Of a stretch of 64,000 nucleotides of DNA, positions 46,634-54,985 are shown piece after piece (the first letter of the stretch is position 1; the number at the start of each line of letters is the position of its first letter). The DNA lies in the NCBI GenBank assembly GCA_000381565.1, contig KB906725.1, positions 150,515-214,514 of the forward strand, in the 5' to 3' direction. The notes below the pieces were generated by a model. The model was not told the origin of the DNA and searched no databases. It saw only the letters and a program-made list of their open reading frames with translations. Position numbers and translations under genes: made by a program. This DNA comes from Oxalobacteraceae bacterium AB_14. Its GTDB lineage: Bacteria > Pseudomonadota > Gammaproteobacteria > Burkholderiales > Burkholderiaceae_D.

Positions 46634-47080
46634 ATGTCCAAGAAGTCCACCGCACCCGTGGCCTGCCCCTGCGGCGGCCCCTCCCTGGCAAGCTGCTGCG
46701 GCCCGTATATCGACGGCGCGGCCATCCCGCCGAGCGCCGAAACGCTGATGCGTTCGCGCTATACGGCCTATGTGCAGCACAACGAGCCCTACCTGTTGGC
46801 CACCTGGCACGCCAGCACCCGTCCGGCCGAGCCGATTATCGACAATGAAGAAAAATTGCAGTGGCTGGGACTTGAGGTAAAATCTGCTTTACGTTTACGT
46901 CAACGTAAAGTCGAAGTTGCTACGGATGACACCGACCCGACCAAGGATACGGTGGAGTTTGTCGCCCGGTTCAAGACCAATGGCCGGGCCCAGCGTCTGC
47001 ACGAGATCAGTGTGTTTGTCCGCGAGCCGGCCGAAGGCGGGCTGCGCTGGTTTTACGTTGACGGTAGTTTTCCAGAATAA
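46634..47080 (+). CDS. YchJ-family SEC-C motif protein
   Basis: A 148-residue protein of the YchJ/UPF0225 group. The N-terminus has a zinc-binding SEC-C-like cysteine cluster (CPCGGPSLASCCGPYI) and the fold is NTF2-like (LMRSRYTAYVQHNEPYLLATW, ISVFVREPAEGGLRWFYVDG). Function unknown. It lies just before mccB on the same strand. Its coding sequence contains the LiuR-type operator at 46887 and a partial one at 47052, so the mcc promoter is probably inside or near its 3' half. Confidence 0.88.
   Translation: MSKKSTAPVACPCGGPSLASCCGPYIDGAAIPPSAETLMRSRYTAYVQHNEPYLLATWHASTRPAEPIIDNEEKLQWLGLEVKSALRLRQRKVEVATDDTDPTKDTVEFVARFKTNGRAQRLHEISVFVREPAEGGLRWFYVDGSFPE
46887..46910 (+). promoter_or_regulatory. 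LiuR-type operator, site C (upstream of mccB, inside ychJ)
   Basis: CTTTACGTT and AACGTAAAG form a perfect 9-bp inverted repeat around TACGTC; over 24 bp only two positions break symmetry. The left 17 bases equal site B at 19350 almost exactly. It lies 216 bp upstream of mccB and within coding sequence, in a stretch that also encodes LRLRQRKVEV. Confidence 0.8.
47052..47071 (+). promoter_or_regulatory. Partial LiuR-type site D
   Basis: TTTACGTTGACGGTAGT matches the left half of the other sites at 55 bp from the mccB start. The right half is degenerate. It may be a weak second site next to the mcc promoter. Confidence 0.4.
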
Positions 47081-47125
47081 ATCATCAGGACGCGGCGGAG
47101 ACACCGCGCAGAAAAAGGAAAAGCA

Positions 47126-48748
47126 ATGCCGCAGATCGAAAGCAAACTCAATCCCCGCAGCGAGGATTTCAAAGCCAACGTGGCCGCCATGCAGGCCGTC
47201 GTCGATGACCTGCGCGACAAGGTCGCCAAGATAGCCCTCGGCGGCGGCGAAGCGGCATCGGCCAAGCACGTCGCCCGCGGCAAACTGCTGCCGCGCGACC
47301 GCGTGCAGATGCTGCTCGATCCCGGCACGCCTTTCCTCGAACTGTCGCAGATGGCGGCCTACGGCATGTACCAGGACGCCAACGGCGCCGACGCCGCGCC
47401 GGCGGCCGGCATCATCACCGGCATCGGCCGCGTGGCCGGCCAGGAGTGCGTGATCGTCTGCAACGACGCCACCGTCAAGGGCGGCACCTACTACCCGATC
47501 ACGGTCAAGAAGCACCTGCGCGCGCAGGAGATCGCCGACCAGAACAACCTGCCGTGCATCTACCTGGTCGATTCGGGCGGCGCCAACCTGCCCAACCAGG
47601 ACGACGTCTTCCCGGACCGCGACCACTTCGGCCGCATCTTCTACAACCAGGCCAACCTGTCGGCCAAGGGCATCCCGCAGATCGCCGTGGTGATGGGCTC
47701 CTGCACCGCAGGCGGCGCCTACGTGCCGGCGATGAGCGACGAATCGATCATCGTCAAGGAGCAGGGCACCATCTTCCTCGGCGGTCCGCCGCTGGTCAAA
47801 GCCGCCACCGGCGAAGTCGTCACCGCTGAAGACCTGGGCGGCGGCGACGTCCACACCCGCCTGTCCGGCGTGGCCGACCACCTGGCGCAAAACGATCTGC
47901 ACGCGTTGTCGCTGGCGCGCACCATCGTCTCGAATCTGAACCGCACCAAGCCGCAGCAGGGCGCGTTGCGCGAAGCGGCGGAGCCGAAGTACGCCACCGA
48001 GGAACTGTACGGCGTGATCCCGGTCGACACCCGCAAGCCATTCGATGTGCGCGAAGTGATCGCCCGCATCGTCGACGGCAGCGAGTTCGATGAATTCAAG
48101 GCGCGCTACGGCACCACCCTGATCTGCGGCTTCGCCCACATCTTCGGCATGAAGGTCGGCATCATCGCCAACAACGGCATCCTGTTCTCCGAGTCCGCAC
48201 TGAAGGGCGCGCACTTCATCGAGCTGTGCGCGCAGCGCAAGATCCCGCTGGTGTTCCTGCAAAATATCACCGGCTTCATGGTCGGCCGCAAATACGAAAA
48301 CGAGGGCATCGCCCGCAACGGCGCCAAGATGGTCACCGCTGTCGCCACCGCCGCCGTGCCGAAGTTCACCGTCATCATCGGCGGCAGCTTCGGCGCCGGC
48401 AACTACGGCATGTGCGGCCGCGCCTTCTCGCCGCGCTTCATGTGGATGTGGCCCAACGCCCGCATCTCCGTCATGGGCGGCGACCAGGCGGCGTCGGTGC
48501 TGGCCACCGTCAAGCGCGACGGCATCGAAGGCAAGGGCGGCTCGTGGACGGCGGAAGAGGAAGCCGCGTTCAAGCAGCCGATCAAGGACCAGTACGAACA
48601 CCAGGGCCACCCGTACTACGCCACCGCGCGCCTGTGGGACGACGGCGTGATCGACCCGGCCGACACCCGCATGGTGCTGGGCCTGGGCCTGTCGGCCGCG
48701 CTCAATGCCGAAATCCCGGACACCAAGTTCGGCGTCTTCAGGATGTAA
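47126..48748 (+). CDS. mccB: Methylcrotonoyl-CoA carboxylase, carboxyltransferase (beta) subunit
   Basis: A 540-residue carboxyltransferase that moves CO2 from biotin to 3-methylcrotonyl-CoA in leucine breakdown; also called liuB. Family signatures include [59 protein letters not shown] and [19 protein letters not shown]. Its biotinylated partner MccA lies 6 kb downstream, separated by a hydrolase, LiuC and the biotin genes. It is the first gene of the second leucine cluster, under the LiuR-type sites. Confidence 0.96.
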   Translation: MPQIESKLNPRSEDFKANVAAMQAVVDDLRDKVAKIALGGGEAASAKHVARGKLLPRDRVQMLLDPGTPFLELSQMAAYGMYQDANGADAAPAAGIITGIGRVAGQECVIVCNDATVKGGTYYPITVKKHLRAQEIADQNNLPCIYLVDSGGANLPNQDDVFPDRDHFGRIFYNQANLSAKGIPQIAVVMGSCTAGGAYVPAMSDESIIVKEQGTIFLGGPPLVKAATGEVVTAEDLGGGDVHTRLSGVADHLAQNDLHALSLARTIVSNLNRTKPQQGALREAAEPKYATEELYGVIPVDTRKPFDVREVIARIVDGSEFDEFKARYGTTLICGFAHIFGMKVGIIANNGILFSESALKGAHFIELCAQRKIPLVFLQNITGFMVGRKYENEGIARNGAKMVTAVATAAVPKFTVIIGGSFGAGNYGMCGRAFSPRFMWMWPNARISVMGGDQAASVLATVKRDGIEGKGGSWTAEEEAAFKQPIKDQYEHQGHPYYATARLWDDGVIDPADTRMVLGLGLSAALNAEIPDTKFGVFRM

Positions 48749-48755
48749 GCCGGCG

Positions 48756-49637
48756 ATGACCATGCAGACCCGATACCGTCACGGACTGGCAGCGCTGCTG
48801 CTGGCGGCGGCTTGCGCCTCGGCGCAGGCCGGCCCGTTGCCGGTGGTCGATGCGAGCATGGGCGAACAGGTCGTCGTCATCCCCGCCAGGATAGCCGGCG
48901 CCGACATCGGCCTGCAAACCACCATCTACAAACCGCTGGGCGACGGTCCCTTCCCGGTGCTGTTCATGAACCACGGCAAAGCCGCCGGCGACGCGCACCA
49001 GCAGCAACGGGCGCGCTACCCGGTCATCAGCCGCGAGTTCGTCAAGCGCGGCTACGCGGTGGTGATCCCGATGCGGCTGGGTTTCGCCGGCTCGGACGGC
49101 ACCTACGTCAACTCGCACTGCCGCGCCAGGGAAAACGGCGAAGACCAGGCGTCGTCGCTGTACGCGGCGATGGCCTACGTGATGAAGCAGCCATGGGCGG
49201 ACCAGCAGCACGTGATCCTGGCCGGCCAGTCGCACGGCGGCCTGACGGCGATCGCCGCCGGCAGCCATAACATCAACGGCGTGCGGGGCATCATCAACTT
49301 CGCCGGTGGCGTCAACAGCCGCTCGCACTGCGACTGGAAGGCCGCGCTGGTCGATGCCTTCAAGGCCTACGGCGCGGTCGGCACCACGCCGAGCATCTGG
49401 TTCTACGGCGCCAACGACCAGCACTTCGGCCCCGCGCTGGCGGCCGACATGTACGCGGCCTACACCGCCGGCGGCGGCAAGGCGCAGCTGGTGGCCTACG
49501 GACCGTTCAAGCGCGACGCGCACGGCATGAGCTCCAGCCCGGACGGCGTCGCCATCTGGCTGCCGGAGACCACGCGCTTCCTGCAAAGCGTCGGCATGCC
49601 GACCGAAATCAAATACACGATCAAGGACAAGAGATGA
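48756..49637 (+). CDS. Secreted alpha/beta hydrolase (dienelactone-hydrolase-like)
   Basis: A 293-residue protein with a signal peptide (LAALLLAAACASAQA) and an alpha/beta-hydrolase fold. FPVLFMNHGKAAGDAHQQ is the oxyanion region, VILAGQSHGGLTAIAAG carries the nucleophile Ser, and a C-terminal His is in FKRDAHGMSS. It starts 8 bp after mccB (ATG 48756) and its end overlaps liuC by four bases (ATGA), so it is translated with the pathway although its product should be periplasmic. The substrate is unknown; no such step exists in the known leucine pathway. Confidence 0.85.
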   Translation: MTMQTRYRHGLAALLLAAACASAQAGPLPVVDASMGEQVVVIPARIAGADIGLQTTIYKPLGDGPFPVLFMNHGKAAGDAHQQQRARYPVISREFVKRGYAVVIPMRLGFAGSDGTYVNSHCRARENGEDQASSLYAAMAYVMKQPWADQQHVILAGQSHGGLTAIAAGSHNINGVRGIINFAGGVNSRSHCDWKAALVDAFKAYGAVGTTPSIWFYGANDQHFGPALAADMYAAYTAGGGKAQLVAYGPFKRDAHGMSSSPDGVAIWLPETTRFLQSVGMPTEIKYTIKDKR

Positions 49638-50431
49638 GCTTAGAGATCAGCTATACCGCGCTGACCATCAGCCGCGAAGGCAAGGTCGCCACCGTCACGC
49701 TGAACCGCCCGGACGTGCGCAACGCCTTCAACGAAACCACCATCGCCGAGATCACGCAAGCCTTCGGCGAGCTCGGAGCTGAAGCGGACCTGCGCGCGAT
49801 CGTGCTGGCGGCGAACGGCCCGGCCTTCTGCGCCGGCGCCGATTTGAACTGGATGAAAAAAATGGCGGGCTACACGCACGCCGAAAACCATGCCGACGCT
49901 CTGCAACTGGCGAAGATGCTGCGCACCATCTACCTGTGTCCCAAGCCCGTGGTGGCCAAGGTGCAGGGCGATTGCTACGCCGGCGGCATGGGGCTGGTCT
50001 CCGCGTGCGACATCATCGTCGCGGTCGACCAGGCCAATTTCTGCCTGAGCGAAGTGAAGTTGGGATTGATCCCCGCCACCATTTCGCCGTATGTGATCAA
50101 GGCCATGGGCGAGAACGCGTCGCGCCGCTACTTCCTCACCGCCGAGCGATTCGGCGCGCAGGAAGCGCTGCGCATCGGCTTCGCGCACGAAGTGGTGGCC
50201 GCCGACACGCTCGACGCCAAGGTGGCGGAGATCGTCAAGGCGCTGGTCAACAACAGCCCGAACGCCGTGCAGCAAGCCAAGGTGCTGGTGCGCGACGTGG
50301 TTGGGCAAACCGTCAACGATGCGCTGCTGGCCGATACCGCCGAGCGCATCGCCCATATCCGCGCCTCGGAACAAGGCCGCGAAGGCGTGGCCTCGTTCCT
50401 GGAGAAGCGCAAGCCGTCATGGTTGAATTAA
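49634..50431 (+). CDS. liuC: Methylglutaconyl-CoA hydratase (enoyl-CoA hydratase family)
   Basis: A 265-residue crotonase-fold enzyme, probably converting 3-methylglutaconyl-CoA to HMG-CoA. The oxyanion-hole segments are PAFCAGADLNWMKKM and VQGDCYAGGMGLVSACDI. LSEVKLGLIPATISPYVI follows, with the Glu and region typical of AUH-type hydratases. Placement between mccB and mccA/hmgL supports the name. A single REP-like hairpin follows its stop codon. Confidence 0.93.
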   Translation: MSLEISYTALTISREGKVATVTLNRPDVRNAFNETTIAEITQAFGELGAEADLRAIVLAANGPAFCAGADLNWMKKMAGYTHAENHADALQLAKMLRTIYLCPKPVVAKVQGDCYAGGMGLVSACDIIVAVDQANFCLSEVKLGLIPATISPYVIKAMGENASRRYFLTAERFGAQEALRIGFAHEVVAADTLDAKVAEIVKALVNNSPNAVQQAKVLVRDVVGQTVNDALLADTAERIAHIRASEQGREGVASFLEKRKPSWLN

Positions 50432-50436
50432 CACCC

Positions 50437-50463
50437 CGTCATTCCCGCTTTCGCGGGAATGAC
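50437..50463. repeat. REP-like single hairpin, copy 4
   Basis: CGTCATTCCCGC-TTTC-GCGGGAATGAC is one perfect hairpin unit. It lies between the liuC stop and bioA, at the upstream border of the biotin block. An ATG inside it could be misread as the bioA start. Confidence 0.9.
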
Positions 50464-50482
50464 ACAGGGACAGGAGTATTTT

Positions 50483-51823
50483 TTGGAATTGAATAAACAA
50501 AGCGACTGGGTAGCGCGCAGCCTGCGCAGCGTATGGCATCCGTGCACCCAGATGCAGCACCACGCGCAGTTGGACAATCCTGTTCCGCTGATTCCGGTCA
50601 AGAGCGGCAAGGGCGCGTGGCTGTACGACCATGAAGGCCGCCGCTACCTGGACGCGATCAGCTCCTGGTGGGTGAACCTGTTCGGCCACGCCAACCCGCG
50701 CATCAACGCCGCGCTGAAGGACCAGCTGGACACGCTGGAACACGCGATGCTGGCCGGCTTCACGCACGAACCGGTGATCGAGCTGTCGGAAAAGCTGTCC
50801 GCGCTGACCGGCCATGTGCTCGGCCACAGCTTCTACGCCAGCGACGGCGCCTCGGCGGTGGAAATCGCGCTGAAGATGAGCTTCCACTCCTGGCGCAACA
50901 ACGGCAAGAGCGGCAAGCAGGAATTCGTCTGCCTCAAGGGCAGCTACCACGGCGAGACCATCGGCGCGCTGGCCGTCACCGACGTCGCCCTGTTCAAGGA
51001 CGCCTACGGCCCGCTGCTACGCGCCTCGCAGACGGTGATGTCGCCGGACGCCCGCAATGCCCGGGATGGCGAAACCGCAGAGGACATGGCCCGCAAAGCC
51101 GCCGCCGACGTCGAGCGCCTGTTCATCGAGCGCGCCGACAAGATTGCCGCCATCATCATCGAACCGCTGGTGCAATGCGCCACCGGCATGGCGATGCACG
51201 ACCCGCTGTACCTGAAGCTGGTGCGCGATCTGTGCGACCGCCACTCGGTCCATCTGATCCTCGACGAAATCGCCGTCGGCTGCGGCCGCACCGGCACCTT
51301 CTTCGCCTGCGAACAGGCCGGCGTGTGGCCGGACTTCGTGTGCCTGTCCAAGGGCATCAGCGGCGGCTACCTGCCGTTGTCGCTGGTGATGACACGCGAC
51401 GAAATCTACCAGTCCTTCTACAGCGACGACGTCACGCGCGGCTTCCTGCACTCGCACTCCTACACCGGCAATCCGCTGGCCTGCCGCGCCGCGCTGGCCA
51501 CACTGCAAATCTTCGAGGAAGACCATGTGCTGGCGGCCAACCGCTTGAAGGCCGCGCGCCTGACCGCCGCGCTGCAACCGCTGGCCCAACACCAGCGGGT
51601 GCGCAACTTCCGCCAGCGCGGCATGATCTGGGCCTTCGACGCCATCGACGCCACGCCGGATTTCTCGCGCCGCTACTTCGCCACCGCGGTGGAGCACGAG
51701 CTGCTGATGCGCCCCATCGGTTGCACCGTCTACATGATGCCGCCGTATATCCTCAACGACGAGGAAATCGACGGCCTGGCCGCCAACACGCTGGCCGTGT
51801 TCGACAAAGTGATGGCGGGCTGA
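50483..51823 (+). CDS. bioA: Adenosylmethionine-8-amino-7-oxononanoate aminotransferase
   Basis: A PLP class III aminotransferase of about 446 residues that makes 7,8-diaminopelargonate (DAPA) for biotin. N-terminal landmark [15 protein letters not shown], then [47 protein letters not shown] and the PLP lysine in [15 protein letters not shown]. The TTG at 50483 is chosen because AGGAG lies six bases upstream and the peptide begins [13 protein letters not shown]; an in-frame ATG at 50459 falls inside a REP hairpin. First gene of bioAFDB. Confidence 0.94.
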   Translation: MELNKQSDWVARSLRSVWHPCTQMQHHAQLDNPVPLIPVKSGKGAWLYDHEGRRYLDAISSWWVNLFGHANPRINAALKDQLDTLEHAMLAGFTHEPVIELSEKLSALTGHVLGHSFYASDGASAVEIALKMSFHSWRNNGKSGKQEFVCLKGSYHGETIGALAVTDVALFKDAYGPLLRASQTVMSPDARNARDGETAEDMARKAAADVERLFIERADKIAAIIIEPLVQCATGMAMHDPLYLKLVRDLCDRHSVHLILDEIAVGCGRTGTFFACEQAGVWPDFVCLSKGISGGYLPLSLVMTRDEIYQSFYSDDVTRGFLHSHSYTGNPLACRAALATLQIFEEDHVLAANRLKAARLTAALQPLAQHQRVRNFRQRGMIWAFDAIDATPDFSRRYFATAVEHELLMRPIGCTVYMMPPYILNDEEIDGLAANTLAVFDKVMAG

Positions 51824-51825
51824 TT

Positions 51826-53010
51826 ATGGAAATGCTGAACCAACTCAAGCGGCAGCTGCAAACGCTGGAAGAACAGGACCTGATCCGCACCCGCCGCACG
51901 GTCGACACGCCCTGCGGTCCGCGCGTATCGGTGGACGGACGCGAGCTGCTGGCCTTCTGCACCAACGATTACCTCGGCCTGGCCAATCACCGCAGCATCA
52001 AACTCGCGCTGCAGGAAGGCGCGGCGATGTATGGCGTCGGCAGCGGCGCCTCGCACCTGATCAGCGGCCACGGTCGCGCCCACGCCATGCTGGAAGAGCG
52101 GCTGGTGGCATTCGTCGGCGCCCATCTGGTGTCGCCGCGCGCGCTCACCTTCTGCACCGGCTACATGGCCAACCTGGCCATCGTCACCGGCCTGACTGCC
52201 GCCGACCGCGACGCCGACATCTTCTCCGAGTCGCTGAACCACGCCTCGCTGATCGACGGCGCCCGCCTGTCGCGCGCCAACGTCAAGGTCTACCCGCATG
52301 CCGACCTGGAAGCGCTGGCCCGGCTGCTGGCCGCGTCCAAGGCCGCTACCAAGCTGGTAGTGACGGACAGCGTCTTCAGCATGGATGGCGACCTGGCGCC
52401 GCTGCCGCAGCTGCTGGCTTTGTGCGAACAACATGGCGCCTGGCTGGTGGTGGACGACGCCCACGGCTTCGGCACCCTGGGCGACAACGGCCACGGCGCG
52501 CTGGAGCACTTCAATCTGCGCTCGCCCAACCTGGTCTACATGGGCACGCTGGGCAAGGCGGCCGGTGTCAGCGGCGCTTTCGTCGCCGCGCACGAAACGG
52601 TGATCGAAACGCTGATCCAGAAAGCCCGTCCCTACATCTTCACCACCGCCACGCCGCCGGCGCTGGCGCACGCGCTGCTGACCAGCCTTGAACTGCTGGA
52701 AGGCGACGAAGGCCGCAAGCGCCGCGCACAGCTGCAAGCTTTGGTGGCACAATTGGACGATGGCCTGCGCTTGAAGCGCTGGCAGCGCCTGCCCTCGATG
52801 ACTGCGATCCAGCCCATCCTGATCGGCGATAATGCCGAGACCATGCGCGCCGGCGCGGCCCTGTATGAGCAGGGCCTGTGGGTCGGCACCATCCGTCCGC
52901 CGACCGTGGCGCCGGGCACCTCGCGCCTGCGCGTGACGCTGTCCGCAGGGCATAGCAGCATGGAAGTCGCGAAACTGATAGCCGCGATCAATGCATTGGA
53001 AAGGACTTGA
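51826..53010 (+). CDS. bioF: 8-amino-7-oxononanoate synthase
   Basis: A 394-residue PLP alpha-oxoamine synthase that condenses pimeloyl-ACP/CoA with alanine. Landmarks are [56 protein letters not shown] and the PLP lysine in [15 protein letters not shown]. It starts two bases after the bioA stop. The frame stays open far upstream but the family sequence begins at [11 protein letters not shown]. Confidence 0.96.
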   Translation: MEMLNQLKRQLQTLEEQDLIRTRRTVDTPCGPRVSVDGRELLAFCTNDYLGLANHRSIKLALQEGAAMYGVGSGASHLISGHGRAHAMLEERLVAFVGAHLVSPRALTFCTGYMANLAIVTGLTAADRDADIFSESLNHASLIDGARLSRANVKVYPHADLEALARLLAASKAATKLVVTDSVFSMDGDLAPLPQLLALCEQHGAWLVVDDAHGFGTLGDNGHGALEHFNLRSPNLVYMGTLGKAAGVSGAFVAAHETVIETLIQKARPYIFTTATPPALAHALLTSLELLEGDEGRKRRAQLQALVAQLDDGLRLKRWQRLPSMTAIQPILIGDNAETMRAGAALYEQGLWVGTIRPPTVAPGTSRLRVTLSAGHSSMEVAKLIAAINALERT

Positions 53011-53011
53011 T

Positions 53012-53794
53012 ATGAGTCTCGACGATCCCGTCATAGCCGTGGAAGCGCCGCGCACCCAGGTACAACCGGCGCCCGCCGCCACCGGCATGCCGCCGCGTTT
53101 CAGCTGTTTTGTCACCGGCACCGACACCGAAATCGGCAAGACGCTGATCTCATCGGCGATGCTGCATGCGCTGGTGCAGGCCGGCGTGCGCGCCTGCGGC
53201 ATGAAGCCGGTGGCCGCCGGCGCCGAGCTGCGCGACGGCGCCTGGCACAACGACGACTGCGACCAGCTGGCCGCCGCCGGCAATGTCCACCTGCCGCAAT
53301 CGATCACCACGCCGTTCCTGCTGAAGGAACCGGCCGCGCCGCACATCGCCGCCGCGCTGGAAGGCGTGACGATTTCGCCGGTGCCCATCCTGGCGGCCTA
53401 CGTCGAGATCAACGCCGCCTCCGACGCCACGGTGGTCGAAGGCGTGGGCGGCTTCCGCGTGCCGCTGAACGACGACTTCGACACCGCCGACCTGGCCGAG
53501 CAGCTCGACCTGCCGGTGGTGCTGGTGGTCGGCCTGCGGCTGGGCTGCATCAGCCATGCGCTACTGACGGTGGAAGCGATCGAAGCGCGCGGCCTGCGCC
53601 TGGCCGGCTGGGTCGCCAACGAAACGCAGGACGCCATGGCCTTCGCCGACGAAAACGTCGCCGCGCTGGAACAACGCATCAGCGCACCGCTGCTGGGCCG
53701 CGTGCCGCGCCTGGACGAACCCGGCGCGCAAGCCGCAGCCGCCCATATCGATTTTACGCAGTTGCCGAATTGGCCAGCTCAGTACAAACTTTGA
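53012..53794 (+). CDS. bioD: Dethiobiotin synthetase
   Basis: A 260-residue ATP-dependent carboxylase that closes the ureido ring of dethiobiotin. P loop [15 protein letters not shown] lies after a 30-residue N-terminal extension longer than in E. coli Bio[21 protein letters not shown] and [14 protein letters not shown] follow. It starts one base after the bioF stop, so translation is coupled. Start ATG 53012 has AAGGA upstream. Confidence 0.95.
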   Translation: MSLDDPVIAVEAPRTQVQPAPAATGMPPRFSCFVTGTDTEIGKTLISSAMLHALVQAGVRACGMKPVAAGAELRDGAWHNDDCDQLAAAGNVHLPQSITTPFLLKEPAAPHIAAALEGVTISPVPILAAYVEINAASDATVVEGVGGFRVPLNDDFDTADLAEQLDLPVVLVVGLRLGCISHALLTVEAIEARGLRLAGWVANETQDAMAFADENVAALEQRISAPLLGRVPRLDEPGAQAAAAHIDFTQLPNWPAQYKL

Positions 53795-53811
53795 ACGAAG
53801 AAGGAAACACG

Positions 53812-54861
53812 ATGTCCCAGAACACCCTCCAAGAACCGAAAACCGTTTCGCTGCACCGTCCGACGGCCGCCATCACCTTGCCGCCCGCCGCGACGTGGCC
53901 GCTGGAAGACGTGATGGCCTTGTTCGACCTGCCGTTCAATGACCTGATGTTCCGCGCACAGCAAACCCACCGCACCAACTTCCCTGACGGCGACGTCGAA
54001 CTGGCCACGCTGCTGTCGATCAAGACCGGCGGCTGCGAGGAGGACTGCGGCTACTGCCCGCAGGCGGCGCGCTACGACACCGGCGTCGAAGCCAAGAAGA
54101 TCCTCGACATCGAGACCGTGCTCGATGCGGCCAAGCAGGCCAAGGACAACGGCGCCACCCGCTTCTGCATGGGCGCCGCATGGCGCAGCCCTAAGGACCG
54201 CGACATGGACAAGGTCGAAGAGATGGTGCGCGAAGTGAAGGCGCTGGGCCTGGAGACCTGCGCCACGCTGGGCATGCTGGAAGAAAAACAGGCCGAGCGC
54301 CTGAAGGCCGCCGGCCTCGATTACTACAACCACAACCTGGACACCGCGCCCGAGTTCTACGACAACGTGATCTCGACCCGCGAATACCAGGACCGCCTGG
54401 ACACGCTGGGCCGCATCCGCGAAGCGGGCCTGAAGGTCTGCTGCGGCGGCATCGTCGGCATGGGCGAATCGCGCCTGCAGCGCGCCGGTTTGATCGCGCA
54501 ACTGGCCAACCTGAATCCGTATCCTGAGTCGGTGCCGGTCAACCACCTGGTGCAGGTGGAAGGCACGCCGCTGTACGGCATGGACCCGCTGGACCCGTTC
54601 GAATTCGTACGCACCATCGCCGTGGCCCGCATCACGATGCCGAAGGCGCGCGTGCGCCTGTCGGCAGGCCGCCGCCAGATGGGCGAAGCGGTGCAAGCCA
54701 TGTGCTTCCTGGCCGGCGCCAATTCGATCTTCTACGGCGACAAGCTGCTGACCACCGATAACCCGGAAGCGGAAGACGACCGCGCGTTGCTGAACAAATT
54801 GGGTCTGAAAACCCGCGGCGCCGTGCTGGACTCGGCACCGAAGGAGAAGTGCGGCTGCTAA
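53812..54861 (+). CDS. bioB: Biotin synthase
   Basis: A 349-residue radical SAM enzyme that inserts sulphur into dethiobiotin. The cluster-binding cysteines are Cys75, Cys79 and Cys82 in [47 protein letters not shown] and [13 protein letters not shown] are family blocks, and the C-terminus ends EKCGC. AAGGAAA precedes the ATG. It is the last gene of the biotin block; a REP-like element follows at once. Confidence 0.97.
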   Translation: MSQNTLQEPKTVSLHRPTAAITLPPAATWPLEDVMALFDLPFNDLMFRAQQTHRTNFPDGDVELATLLSIKTGGCEEDCGYCPQAARYDTGVEAKKILDIETVLDAAKQAKDNGATRFCMGAAWRSPKDRDMDKVEEMVREVKALGLETCATLGMLEEKQAERLKAAGLDYYNHNLDTAPEFYDNVISTREYQDRLDTLGRIREAGLKVCCGGIVGMGESRLQRAGLIAQLANLNPYPESVPVNHLVQVEGTPLYGMDPLDPFEFVRTIAVARITMPKARVRLSAGRRQMGEAVQAMCFLAGANSIFYGDKLLTTDNPEAEDDRALLNKLGLKTRGAVLDSAPKEKCGC

Positions 54862-54863
54862 TA

Positions 54864-54926
54864 CGTCGCTCCCGCGAAAGCGGGAGCCCATGCTGAGTAT
54901 GGATTCCCGCCTGCGCGGGAATGACG
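54864..54926. repeat. REP-like inverted-repeat pair, copy 5
   Basis: CTCCCGC-GAAA-GCGGGAG and ATTCCCGCCTGCGCGGGAAT hairpins with a shorter spacer (CCATGCTGAGTATGG). It begins 3 bp past the bioB stop and marks the downstream border of the biotin block before mccA. Confidence 0.9.
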
Positions 54927-54985
54927 ACGGTTTCACGGTTAACTAAATAAAAAACTTCCAGCCACAAGCTGCAAAGAGAGAGACC

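Noticed and set aside
47052..47071. Site D as a full LiuR operator
   Set aside because: Only the left half matches; the right half is degenerate. It is listed as partial.
50668..51825. Upstream in-frame extension of bioF over bioA
   Set aside because: It is the wrong frame of bioA; the BioF family sequence begins at [11 protein letters not shown] (51826).
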